Assembly: GCA_009695405.1 (NCBI GenBank)
Contig: SIAZ01000072.1
Location: 1 to 14,185 of the forward strand
Length of the DNA stretch: 14,185 nucleotides
Reading direction: 5' to 3'
From: Pedosphaera sp.
GTDB lineage: Bacteria > Verrucomicrobiota > Verrucomicrobiia > Limisphaerales > UBA9464
In this document: in pieces, positions 7,719 through 14,185 of the stretch
Position numbering within the stretch: position 1 is the first letter of the stretch
How the letters are laid out: every line of letters starts with the position of its first letter
Made by a program: the position numbers and the translations under genes
Notes under the pieces: generated by a model
What the model saw: the letters and a program-made list of their open reading frames with translations, nothing else
Told to the model about the DNA's origin: nothing
Databases searched by the model: none

Positions 7719-8186
7719 TCAGAGGGGGCGGATCTTGAATAAAGTCTGACCAAACTCAACAGGCTTTCCGTTTTCGCCAACAATAGCCGTGATAATACCC
7801 CGAGTCTCAGCCTTGATCTCATTCATGACCTTCATGGCTTCAATAATGCAAACCACGGTGTCAGGCCCCACCTCGCTGCCAACATCGGCGTAGGGGGCGG
7901 CGTCTGGGGAGGGCATTCGGTAGAACGTCCCAATCATCGGGCTTTTGATGTCCGCATCGTTCGCCGTTGCCGAGGAGGGAATGTGTTGCGAGGTGTTCGA
8001 ATTATGTCGCGATAAAGGAGCAAACGCCTTGAGTTCCGGATCATCCACAGATGTCACATTTGGGCCGATGATATGGCCAATCGGTCGTTTCAGCTTGATC
8101 TTGAAATCCTTCTCCTCGAGTTCAAATTCCGAGAGGGAATTCTTCTTCATCAGATCAATGATCGCTTTGATCTCTTTCAGGTCCAC
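7719..8186 (-). CDS. accB: Acetyl-CoA carboxylase biotin carboxyl carrier protein
   Basis: AccB carries biotin between biotin carboxylase (AccC) and the carboxyltransferase. The 155-aa protein has the usual N-terminal helix (MDLKEIKAIIDLM), a charged segment, a Ser/Asn-rich linker (about 55-78) and a C-terminal biotinyl domain (about 80-155). The biotinylation site is EAMKVMNEI with K119 as target lysine, preceded by a thumb-like insertion (about 93-103) typical of AccB. The start codon is GTG (8184-8186). It is supported by alignment of MDLKEIK to the family N-terminus, not by a ribosome binding site. The gap of 198 bp to aroQ upstream suggests its own promoter; accC follows 93 bp downstream. 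Confidence 0.96.
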   Translation of the reverse strand: MDLKEIKAIIDLMKKNSLSEFELEEKDFKIKLKRPIGHIIGPNVTSVDDPELKAFAPLSRHNSNTSQHIPSSATANDADIKSPMIGTFYRMPSPDAAPYADVGSEVGPDTVVCIIEAMKVMNEIKAETRGIITAIVGENGKPVEFGQTLFKIRPL

Positions 8187-8304
8187 GGTTTAGTATTCGT
8201 TGGTTGAGTCGGCACCGAGCCGAACTGTTTCAATTTCTAGAAAATCGGATCCTTGAGGTTGTCGAGGATTCTGACTCCACCACAAGGCCATACTGCAATG
8301 CAGA

Positions 8305-8334
8305 AACTTATTGGCCAAGATGGAAATGCGTCAA
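8305..8334 (-). promoter_or_regulatory. accB: Candidate promoter for accB-accC
   Basis: On the minus strand TTGACG (8334-8329) is followed after 18 bp by TAAGTT (8310-8305). The -35 matches the sigma-70 consensus at 5 of 6 positions and the -10 at only 3 of 6. It lies about 120 bp before the accB start in the largest gap of the minus-strand run, which fits a new transcription unit. The match is weak. Confidence 0.3.
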
Positions 8335-8356
8335 GCACCACTTCCTGCCTCTTTTG

Positions 8357-8392
8357 TGGCGTCAAACAGTCTGAAAAGCCAGCTTTACGCCA
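8357..8392 (-). other. Stem-loop overlapping the aroQ stop codon
   Basis: On the minus strand tggcgtaaa (8392-8384), which includes the aroQ TAA, can pair with tttgacgcca (8366-8357) with one bulged base and a 17-nt loop. It is placed like a transcript 3'-end structure, but the following bases are CAAAAG, not a U-run, so intrinsic termination is doubtful. Within the loop aaag/cttt gives a small alternative hairpin. Confidence 0.3.
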
Positions 8393-8822
8393 GTTGTTTA
8401 ACGATCACGGCAGCTTCAAGGGCCAGAATGTAAGATCCAACACCAAATCCACTAATTTGACCTCGACAGACCGGAGCGATGACCGATGTGTGACGAAAAG
8501 ATTCTCGGGCGTGGATATTAGAGAGGTGAAGTTCGATGACTGGAAGTTCGACGGCGCTAATCGCATCGCGGAGCGCAATGCTCGTATGTGTGTAAGCCGC
8601 AGCGTTCAAGGCAATGGCGTCAAATTGTCCGCGCGCTTCCTGAATCCAAGTGACGAGTTGCCCCTCAAAATTGGATTGGAGGAACTCCACTTCAACTCCC
8701 AAGACTGCGGCACGTTGGCGCACCGATGCCTCAATCATCGGCAGTGTGGTAGGACCGTAGACCTCAGGTTGACGAGTTCCTAGAAGGTTTAGATTCGGTC
8801 CATTGAGGAACAGGATCTTCAT
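8385..8822 (-). CDS. aroQ: 3-dehydroquinate dehydratase, type II
   Basis: This enzyme converts 3-dehydroquinate to 3-dehydroshikimate in the shikimate pathway, in the cytoplasm as a dodecamer. The 145-aa length and motifs are those of the type II family: ILFLNGPNLNLLGTR (3-17), catalytic Y22 in PEVYG, the NAAAYTHTS segment (73-81), E97 and H99 in IELHLSNIHARE, and R106 and R110 in the following stretch. N73, H79, E97 and H99 line up with known active-site residues of this family after a two-residue shift from the mycobacterial numbering. Its ATG lies 4 bp after the menG stop and lacks a Shine-Dalgarno motif, which suggests translational coupling. Confidence 0.96.
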   Translation of the reverse strand: MKILFLNGPNLNLLGTRQPEVYGPTTLPMIEASVRQRAAVLGVEVEFLQSNFEGQLVTWIQEARGQFDAIALNAAAYTHTSIALRDAISAVELPVIELHLSNIHARESFRHTSVIAPVCRGQISGFGVGSYILALEAAVIVKQLA

Positions 8823-8826
8823 TGGT

Positions 8827-9621
8827 TTAGAAGGAGCTTATCCTGACACCTGAGATTTCACCAGTCGCGTTTCCGAGTGGTTTAGATAAGGGTCGAGCGG
8901 AGGGTTTGCTGCCACTATTGAGGCTCATCATGCCACCGACCAAATTAAAGATCCGCCGCTCCTGAAAGCCATAGGCTTCGAGGGCTTGATCAACACCGTT
9001 CTGGGCCGGGTAGGCTTTCAGTGATTCGAGAATATATCCGTGGGTATCTGCGTCGCCGCAGAAAAGACGCCCAAAAACAGGACAGGCCCAGCGGAGGTAT
9101 TGGAAATAAATCCAACGCCAAGGAGCCCAAGCGGGTTTACCAAAGTCGAGGATGAGAAGCCGTCCGCCGGGCCGGAGGACTCGGATCAGTTCGCCGAGGC
9201 CAGCATCAAAGTCAGCCAGATTTCTTAGCCCATAGCTAACCGTGACAATGTCAAAGCGAGCCGACTCAAAGGGGAGATGAAGGGCGTCCCCTTGGATAAA
9301 GTGAAGAGGCCGAATGAGCTTTGGTAAGGCCGCTGAACGCTGTTCCGCGACATCCAGCATGGGGCGACTAAAATCAATGCCGGTTGCACGCGCACCCGCC
9401 GCCGCCAAGCGTAAGGTGATATCTCCAGTGCCGCAGCAGACGTCGAGTGCTTCGTCACTCGGTTTCACGGCAGCGGTTCGGATGAGTTGCGCCTTCCAAA
9501 GGCGGTGAAGTCCGAAACTTTGGAGGTCATTGATGAAATCATACCGAGGCGCCACGGTGGCAAAGAGGTCTTTAACCTTTCCAGCTCGGTGCTTGTCGTT
9601 AGAGAAGTATTTGTTGGCCAT
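8827..9621 (-). CDS. ubiE: Demethylmenaquinone (or ubiquinone) C-methyltransferase
   Basis: This is a SAM-dependent methyltransferase of the UbiE/MenG family, which methylates the quinone ring in the last step of menaquinone synthesis (or the C-methylation step of ubiquinone). Visible motifs are KVKDLFATVAPRYDFIN (15-31), the SAM loop LDVCCGTGDIT (59-69), IDFSRPML (82-89), VSYGLRNLADF (128-138) and LRPGGRLLILDF (149-160). The usual C-terminus (GG-x-hydrophobic-x-x-H-x-G-x-K) is recognisable as VGGMMSLNSGSKP. It is followed by a 22-residue Ser/Pro/Gly-rich tail of no known role. The length is 264 aa, a little above the norm. For this organism group menaquinone is more likely, which would favour the name menG. 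It lies 32 bp after the coiled-coil gene and 4 bp before aroQ. Confidence 0.94.
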   Translation of the reverse strand: MANKYFSNDKHRAGKVKDLFATVAPRYDFINDLQSFGLHRLWKAQLIRTAAVKPSDEALDVCCGTGDITLRLAAAGARATGIDFSRPMLDVAEQRSAALPKLIRPLHFIQGDALHLPFESARFDIVTVSYGLRNLADFDAGLGELIRVLRPGGRLLILDFGKPAWAPWRWIYFQYLRWACPVFGRLFCGDADTHGYILESLKAYPAQNGVDQALEAYGFQERRIFNLVGGMMSLNSGSKPSARPLSKPLGNATGEISGVRISSF

Positions 9622-9653
9622 AGCGCGACCCGAGGGCGGAGATATGAATCGAA

Positions 9654-11363
9654 CTAGCGGTGGATCCGGTTGAATTCCTCAATGTGTTGGCGCGGAGTCA
9701 ACACCCTCCAACCTCGGTTGACTGCGAGTCCGCTCTGTGAGGCGCGGGTCAGTTCTTCGACCCGTTTCTGCAATAGGCTCCGTTCTTTCTCCAGATCTTG
9801 CACTTTGGATTCTAAACGGGCGAGTGCTTTGGCGGTGGCGGTAGGGGCGGGCGCGGGAGCCGTTTGACGGTCTGGAACCGGGATTGTCGCAATTGGGCGG
9901 ACAGGAGCGGCCAAAGAGGCTGCGAGACGCTTTTCTAGATCGGATTTTTCGCTAAGGAAACGAACCCGCCAATCTTCGGATTGTCGCAGTGTGGTTCTCA
10001 GTTGAGCCTCCCGTTCTGCTCCCTCCTTAAGAGCGGTGCGAAGTCGAGTAACCTCCCCGCGGGCGTGGGCTAGATCGCCGGCAGTGGAAGCCGAGTTAAC
10101 TGCGGTTGTATTTGTTCCTCGCCCCATTTGGGCCAAGCGAACTTCAGTCGTCTTAAGCTCTCTTTGTAAGGAGTCTCGTTCGGAACGTTCAGCTGCCAAA
10201 GTAGACTGAAGGGATTTCATCGCTACCGCATCGCGAGTGATCCCTTGGGTTAGGTCATCGACACGGGATTGGAGAGATCGATTTGCCAATTCAAGATCCC
10301 CACGGGCTTTCTTTTCTTGGATGAGACTGACGGCGATTAACTCGGCTTGTGCGGTATTTCGGTTAGCCGTTAACCGAGCGGCAGCTAGGTCGGTCTCGAG
10401 CTTACGAATTTTGACGATCCCTTCCTCAGACGATCGTGCTTTAAAGTCATCGACTTGCCGCTCTAAAGCCGATTTTTCAGCAGCTAATTGGCCATTCTTT
10501 ACTCGGATTGACTCTAGATCCGTCTGGAGTCGAGACATCTTACCGGCGAGATCGGCCACCTGTCGTCCGCGATCTGTATCCGTCTTTAACTCCCCAACTT
10601 GCTGTTTCAGTGCTGAATTCTCTGTTTGAAGCGACTTAACCGCGCCGTCTTGTAAGCGTTTTAGACGAGCCTCAATTTCTTGCCGTTCTTTTTCTAGTCG
10701 TTTGCTCGAAGCCTGTTGTGTGAGAAGTTTGCGATTTGCTTCACCGAGAGCCTGTTTTGCCTCTTCAACGAGAACTTTGTCGACTAAGCCCTGTCGTTCG
10801 CTTTGTTGGGACTCGAGTTTTTGAATGAGCAGTTTGTTGGTGGACTGGAGCGCGGTGATTCGTTCGATCGCAGACTGGAACTCGCGGGGGTCGACCGGGG
10901 CAGGTTGCGAGGTAAGTGCCTCCCGAAGCTTCGCTTCGAGTAATTTTTTGTCCCCGTCGAGTTGACGGATCTGAACATTGAACCGCTCGAACTGGGCCAG
11001 AACTTCGCCATCGGGTGCCACCGACGCAGGGGCGGGAGCGACATTTGTACTTCCCAGATTCTTTGGGGCCGAGGGCGCTTGTTCATGTTGGTTCTTCAGT
11101 GATTGCAATTTCTCAGAAACATAACGAAGTCTGTAATTGACCACTCGATCATTCCAAGCGGGGAAGTTCTGTTGCAAGGATAGCAACCCATTGCGGGCTT
11201 CTGCATAGGCATCCCGCGCCTCGGTCAGTCGCCCCGATTCACGATGGGCGTCGGCTTGTTGAAGGACATTGTAAATCCGGATGTAGGCGTCGTCTGCCCC
11301 GTCGCCGCGCAGAAGGACGGTGCCGAGGCAAATGAGAATCAGAAAATGGAAAAGACGCGGCAT
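9654..11363 (-). CDS. Exported long coiled-coil protein of unknown function
   Basis: This 569-aa protein has a signal peptide (about 1-22, hydrophobic core LFHFLILICLGTVLL). A short helical region (about 24-92) looks like a tetratricopeptide-style pair (ADAHRESGRLTEARDAYAEA), followed by a Pro/Ala/Ser linker (95-118). Residues about 120-480 are almost entirely charged heptad-like helix rich in Glu, Arg, Lys, Leu and Gln, broken at about 150-160 and 413-428. A second Pro/Ala-rich linker (482-512), a short coiled coil (512-542) and the conserved-looking tail GWRVLTPRQHIEEFNRIHR end the protein. There is no cysteine after C12 and no lipobox, transmembrane anchor or enzymatic motif. It probably sits in the periplasm as a rod or scaffold. 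Position in the prmA-menG-aroQ operon (57 and 32 bp gaps) gives no functional clue. Confidence 0.75.
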   Translation of the reverse strand: MPRLFHFLILICLGTVLLRGDGADDAYIRIYNVLQQADAHRESGRLTEARDAYAEARNGLLSLQQNFPAWNDRVVNYRLRYVSEKLQSLKNQHEQAPSAPKNLGSTNVAPAPASVAPDGEVLAQFERFNVQIRQLDGDKKLLEAKLREALTSQPAPVDPREFQSAIERITALQSTNKLLIQKLESQQSERQGLVDKVLVEEAKQALGEANRKLLTQQASSKRLEKERQEIEARLKRLQDGAVKSLQTENSALKQQVGELKTDTDRGRQVADLAGKMSRLQTDLESIRVKNGQLAAEKSALERQVDDFKARSSEEGIVKIRKLETDLAAARLTANRNTAQAELIAVSLIQEKKARGDLELANRSLQSRVDDLTQGITRDAVAMKSLQSTLAAERSERDSLQRELKTTEVRLAQMGRGTNTTAVNSASTAGDLAHARGEVTRLRTALKEGAEREAQLRTTLRQSEDWRVRFLSEKSDLEKRLAASLAAPVRPIATIPVPDRQTAPAPAPTATAKALARLESKVQDLEKERSLLQKRVEELTRASQSGLAVNRGWRVLTPRQHIEEFNRIHR

Positions 11364-11420
11364 GTCAGCGGATTAAATAGGCTTTTGCAGCGGAGAATGC
11401 AACCGGTGGAATACGGGTAT

Positions 11421-12365
11421 TCAAAGTCTCTTAACAGATCGAGTTGTCGGGTTCTTGGCGGACGTAGATTGAATTTGTCGAAAAAGACCAGAAGTCCACT
11501 CTCGCTCATTCTTCTTTTTGACTAAAATCCATCCAGCTTCGGAGTACGCAGCTTCGACAGCGACAAACTGAGTCTTTAAAATGCCGGCGAGGACGAGTGA
11601 CCCTGAGTCGTCGACCCGAGAGAGAATTCGATCTCTCGCCTCAATCAACAAGTCGTGGATCAAATTAGCACAGACGACGTTATACCGTTGGGTTCCCCGT
11701 TTAATTGCAGAGGTAATATCACCGAGAGTAGGCTGCACAAGGGCACTCACTTCATTGAGTTCAACGTTGCTACTGGAGATGCGAACGCAGTCGGGATCGA
11801 AGTCAAAAGCAGCTAGGGGTGAGTAGCCTAGTTTGGCAGCAGCAATAACCAAGATGCCCGAACCGGTGCCTATATCGAGGAAGGACTGAGTGGAGGCAGT
11901 GGAACGGCAGGCGGCGACTTGCTCCAAACAAAAGAGGGTGGTGGCATGTTGGCCTGTACCGAAGCTCAAACCAGGATCTAAAATAACCACGGACTGTCCG
12001 CGCTTGGGTTTTCGTCGACTCCAAGTCGGCTTTACCAGCAACGCCGGACTAACCTCAATCGGTTTAAAGTGGCGTTTCCACGACTCACTCCAGTCCTGCG
12101 GCGGCACAATGCGTATCCGGATTCGCCCAGGAGAAGCATCAAAGCCTTCGTTTTTCAAAAGCTTCAAGGTCTCGCGAAGTCGAGTTCGTGCCGCAGCAAC
12201 CTGCGGCGCTGGCAAATCTTGATAGACCGTCACCGTCGATAGGCCAGTGGCGACATCGGTGTAAATTGAGGGGATTTGCTGAAATAGTTCCTCAAGGCGA
12301 GCGCAAACGGTCTCTTCCACCTCCGCGTTGGTGACAATAGAAACTTGACGAAGGCAGGGGATCAT
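11421..12365 (-). CDS. prmA: Ribosomal protein L11 methyltransferase-like (PrmA)
   Basis: PrmA trimethylates ribosomal protein L11 using S-adenosylmethionine. The 314-aa protein has an N-terminal substrate-recognition domain (about 1-85), the linker WSESWKRHFKP (92-102), then DPGLSFGTGQHATT (130-143), SAM motif LDIGTGSGILVIAAAKLG (163-180), DFDPDCVRISSSNVELN (about 186-202), the NLI-like motif CANLIHDLL and a final LAGIL strand. All match the family order. The start ATG overlaps the stop of the histidine phosphatase (ATGA, 12362-12365). The C-terminal tail of about 15 residues (KNPTTRSVKRL) is basic and probably dispensable. L11-methyltransferase assignment is strong by motif; related lysine methyltransferases cannot be fully excluded. 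Confidence 0.92.
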   Translation of the reverse strand: MIPCLRQVSIVTNAEVEETVCARLEELFQQIPSIYTDVATGLSTVTVYQDLPAPQVAAARTRLRETLKLLKNEGFDASPGRIRIRIVPPQDWSESWKRHFKPIEVSPALLVKPTWSRRKPKRGQSVVILDPGLSFGTGQHATTLFCLEQVAACRSTASTQSFLDIGTGSGILVIAAAKLGYSPLAAFDFDPDCVRISSSNVELNEVSALVQPTLGDITSAIKRGTQRYNVVCANLIHDLLIEARDRILSRVDDSGSLVLAGILKTQFVAVEAAYSEAGWILVKKKNEREWTSGLFRQIQSTSAKNPTTRSVKRL

Positions 12366-12985
12366 AAATCGCGCCAGGGTGTTAGATTAAGAAGTTGAAT
12401 TTCGGTACGTGGACGGCCCGCCTTGATTTCTCCGACGTTCACACAGGTTACAGAAGCGTAATCAATCTCCACATGTTCAAACTTGCTGAGAGGCAATTCG
12501 ATGAGAAGGGATAGAAGCATTCGGATCACTCCGCCATGAGCAAAGACGGCGACCGTTTGTTCGGGCGATTTCTTAAGAATCGTCTGAAGGCTCGAACCAA
12601 CTCGAGCGCGGAAATCATCGATCGGTTCGCAATTCGGAATGGCGTTGGATTCCATTAACTGCAGCCAATCATAGGCGCTGCTGCCAAATCGCTGTTGAAT
12701 TTCATCCCAACCGCAACCGGTCCAGTCACCGAAATCAACTTCGCGTAATGTGTCCAGACAGACGGGTGATTGCGAAAACTGGGGCAGGCAAGGAACAATC
12801 GTAAGTTGAACCCGTTGCATCGGACTGGCGTAAACCGAGTCGAAACTATGCTTCGCTAACCACCGAGCCAAGGACTCGGCTTGAGCGAGCCCTCGAGAAG
12901 AGAGCCCCATATTTATGCGTCCTCCAAAGACGCGATAATACCGCTCTTCAACCTCGGCGTGACGACAAAGAAAAAGACGTGTCAT
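12362..12985 (-). CDS. Histidine phosphatase family protein
   Basis: This 207-aa protein belongs to the phosphoglycerate-mutase-like histidine phosphatases. It carries RHAE (8-11), with H9 the phosphorylated residue; Ala replaces the usual Gly of the RHG signature. Other catalytic residues are R58 in SPMQR, E82 in LREVDFGDWTG, and H150 in FAHGGVIR. The layout resembles CobC/PhoE-type broad-specificity phosphatases acting on small phosphate esters; no cobalamin genes are nearby, so alpha-ribazole phosphatase is unsupported. Both ends overlap neighbours by 4 bp (ATGA with rph and with prmA), giving strong evidence of translational coupling. Substrate unknown. Confidence 0.9.
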   Translation of the reverse strand: MTRLFLCRHAEVEERYYRVFGGRINMGLSSRGLAQAESLARWLAKHSFDSVYASPMQRVQLTIVPCLPQFSQSPVCLDTLREVDFGDWTGCGWDEIQQRFGSSAYDWLQLMESNAIPNCEPIDDFRARVGSSLQTILKKSPEQTVAVFAHGGVIRMLLSLLIELPLSKFEHVEIDYASVTCVNVGEIKAGRPRTEIQLLNLTPWRDL

Positions 12986-13716
12986 AATCCGATGGCCGCT
13001 TGTTGCATGACAAGGAGTTGTTGGATACCTGCGCGACCGAGAGTTAGGAGATTAGCGAGCTCAGTGTCAGAGAAAGTGGCTTCCTCGCCGGCGGCTTGGA
13101 GTTCGATGAACTGCCCGTGACTGTTCATCACTAAGTTCATATCAACAGCGGCATCTCGGTCTTCAAGATAGTTGAGATCCAATAAAGGGCGCTGTTCAAA
13201 GACCCCGACACTGACTGCAGCAACCCCGGCGGAAAGTGGCGAAGCGGTTATTTTGCCCTCAGCCTCCAATTTACGGAAAGCCAATCCTAGAGCTACGTAG
13301 GCTCCGGTGATGGAAGCGGTTCGGGTCCCTCCGTCAGCTTGAAGGACGTCACAATCAATCCAAAGAGTGCGTGGGCCGAGACGTTCAAGATCAATGACAG
13401 CGCGGAGAGATCGGCCGATAAGCCTCTGAATCTCTTGAGAGCGGCCGTCTAGCTTGAGTTTTGAAATATCACGCGCCTTCCTGTCTAAGGTGGAGTAAGG
13501 GAGCATGGAATACTCGGCCGAAATCCATCCGCCGGAAACCTTCTGATCCTTCATCCAGCGAGGTACTGCCTCATCCACAGTCACTGCGCAAATGACGCGG
13601 GTATTCCCCCACTCAATGAGCGTAGAACCGGCAGCGTGAGGCGCGATATTGTTCTGGAAACGGATAGGCCGAAGTTGGTTTGGGAGGCGGCCGTCGGCAC
13701 GTGATGAGGCACTCAT
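12982..13716 (-). CDS. rph: Ribonuclease PH
   Basis: RNase PH is a phosphate-dependent 3'-5' exoribonuclease that trims tRNA 3' ends and other RNAs as a hexamer. With the start at 13716 the protein is 244 aa, the usual size, and begins MSASSRADGRLPNQLRPI. Motifs follow: WISAEYSMLPYST (64-76), EIQRLIGRSLRA (95-106), DCDVLQADGGTRTASITGA (121-139), SVGVFEQRPLLDLNYLEDRDA (169-189) and VDMNLVMN (191-198) with D192 a likely metal ligand. The usual GT-A-E near residue 208 is changed to AAGEE (208-212). An in-frame ATG at 13866 would add 50 residues, but they do not resemble the family and would run to 4 bp from the tRNA gene, so it is rejected. No Shine-Dalgarno motif is seen. Confidence 0.95.
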   Translation of the reverse strand: MSASSRADGRLPNQLRPIRFQNNIAPHAAGSTLIEWGNTRVICAVTVDEAVPRWMKDQKVSGGWISAEYSMLPYSTLDRKARDISKLKLDGRSQEIQRLIGRSLRAVIDLERLGPRTLWIDCDVLQADGGTRTASITGAYVALGLAFRKLEAEGKITASPLSAGVAAVSVGVFEQRPLLDLNYLEDRDAAVDMNLVMNSHGQFIELQAAGEEATFSDTELANLLTLGRAGIQQLLVMQQAAIGL

Positions 13717-13870
13717 TGTTGCTAGGAGGCTAAAGAAAGAAAGGATGTCGATGCAATCTCCACCCTTACTGATATTCTTCGAAAGATTCCCTTCACTGAA
13801 GCAAATCAGATTGAAACGCGGTTGCCAAGAAGGTCGGATCGAGTCAAATTCGCAATGTCGGTCCACCCAT
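13717..13870. promoter_or_regulatory. Divergent promoter region, rph and tRNA-Arg
   Basis: This 154-bp spacer must drive rph leftward and the tRNA rightward. For the tRNA, TTGCCA (13822-13827) and TCAAAT (13844-13849), 16 bp apart, form a plausible sigma-70 site with 5/6 and 4/6 matches, placing transcription start near 13856. No clear leftward promoter for rph was found. The tRNA site lies within what would be the rejected rph N-terminal extension. Confidence 0.35.
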
Positions 13871-13947
13871 GCGCCCGTAGCTCAGTTGGATAGAGCATCC
13901 GCCTTCTAAGCGGACGGTCATAGGTTCGAACCCTGTCGGGCGCACCA
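13871..13947 (+). tRNA. tRNA-Arg (anticodon UCU)
   Basis: A 77-nt gene with encoded CCA. The acceptor stem is gcgcccg (13871-13877) with cgggcgc (13937-13943), discriminator A and CCA at 13945-13947. The D arm has gctc/gagc, the anticodon stem is tccgc/gcgga, and the loop cttctaa carries anticodon TCT at 13905-13907. The T arm loop is ttcgaac. It reads AGA (and AGG by wobble) as arginine. No variable-arm oddity or intron is present. Confidence 0.97.
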
Positions 13948-14048
13948 CCGTTAAGTCTCCCTTTCTTCAGGTGGACCTTAAAGTTTTAAAGTCGGCGTAC
14001 ACCCAACATCATCGCTCTCTAGTTAGCGAAAATAGGCTATTCTGGGAT

Positions 14049-14185
14049 TCAAGGCGGGGACAAGGCAGCAGCAACCGCCTGGATTAGACTCTCCCCGATT
14101 TCCAGTTCTACGTGCGGTATACCAAAACAAAGGCCGTCCTGTTTTAAGAGGCGGTGGAATGGGTTGGTTGATTGATCCACAGTTA
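14049..14185 (-). CDS. C-terminal end of an unidentified protein (partial)
   Basis: An open frame runs from the window edge to a TGA at 14049-14051, giving 44 visible residues that begin TVDQSTNPFHRLLK and contain GIPHVELEIGESLIQAVAAA. The amphipathic, helix-like end is protein-like and the frame is open to the edge, but no family can be named from it. It would lie 101 bp from the tRNA and point at it. Confidence 0.45.
   Translation of the reverse strand, partial: TVDQSTNPFHRLLKQDGLCFGIPHVELEIGESLIQAVAAALSPP

Noticed and set aside
8253..8783. 176-codon plus-strand open frame across the accB-aroQ gap
   Set aside because: Most of it is antisense to aroQ, which is unmistakable. The non-overlapping part shows no protein-like pattern.
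10237..10629. 130-codon plus-strand open frame opposite the coiled-coil gene
   Set aside because: It is Arg/Ser-rich, as expected of the antisense of a charged coiled-coil gene, and matches no family pattern.
13717..13866. 50-residue N-terminal extension of RNase PH
   Set aside because: The extension does not resemble the family, whose members start close to the DGR-x-x-x-QLRP motif. It would also cover the tRNA promoter region.
13649..13909. Plus-strand open frame ending in APVAQLDRASAF
   Set aside because: This ending is the translation of the 5' half of the tRNA gene, a well-known annotation artefact, and the rest is antisense to rph.
1..14185. CRISPR arrays, insertion sequences, prophage or defence genes
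   Set aside because: I found no spaced direct repeats, transposase, integrase, terminal repeats with target duplications, or toxin-antitoxin pair in the window.

Overview
The window looks like a chromosomal housekeeping segment from a member of the Planctomycetota-Verrucomicrobiota-Chlamydiota superphylum, most likely a verrucomicrobium. I infer this from family patterns: a Tat-exported sugar isomerase/epimerase TIM barrel with the AVNVQ-type variant typical of that group, a large membrane protein of a PMT-like family common there, an exported DUF1573-cytochrome c fusion, menaquinone-type methylation (MenG/UbiE), and the near absence of Shine-Dalgarno motifs before the starts. No taxonomic marker such as rRNA is present, so the placement is moderate.

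Layout. Positions 1-472 hold no convincing gene but contain a strong nested palindrome (24-116). A polytopic membrane protein is on the minus strand (473-1861). A 428-bp divergent spacer follows. Three plus-strand genes come next: the Tat-exported TIM-barrel protein (2290-3201), a small unknown membrane protein (3283-3831) and ffh (3899-5251). From 5261 to 13716 every gene is on the minus strand. In transcription order these are rph, a histidine phosphatase, prmA, an exported coiled-coil protein, menG/ubiE, aroQ, accB, accC and the DUF1573-cytochrome c protein. A tRNA-Arg(UCU) lies on the plus strand at 13871-13947, divergent from rph. The 3' end of another minus-strand gene enters at the right edge.

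How the genes fit together. rph, the phosphatase and prmA are joined by two ATGA start/stop overlaps, and the coiled-coil gene, menG and aroQ follow at 57, 32 and 4 bp, so these six probably form one operon. accB-accC encode the biotin carrier and biotin carboxylase of acetyl-CoA carboxylase and probably have their own promoter in the 198-bp gap behind aroQ. The cytochrome gene is convergent with ffh, with only 9 bp between the stops.

Nothing here amounts to a clear new defence, mobile or biosynthetic system. The items most worth a second look are the DUF1573-cytochrome c fusion with two CXXCH motifs, the left-end palindrome, the unnamed coiled-coil protein inside the housekeeping operon, and the altered lumenal-loop motif in the membrane protein.
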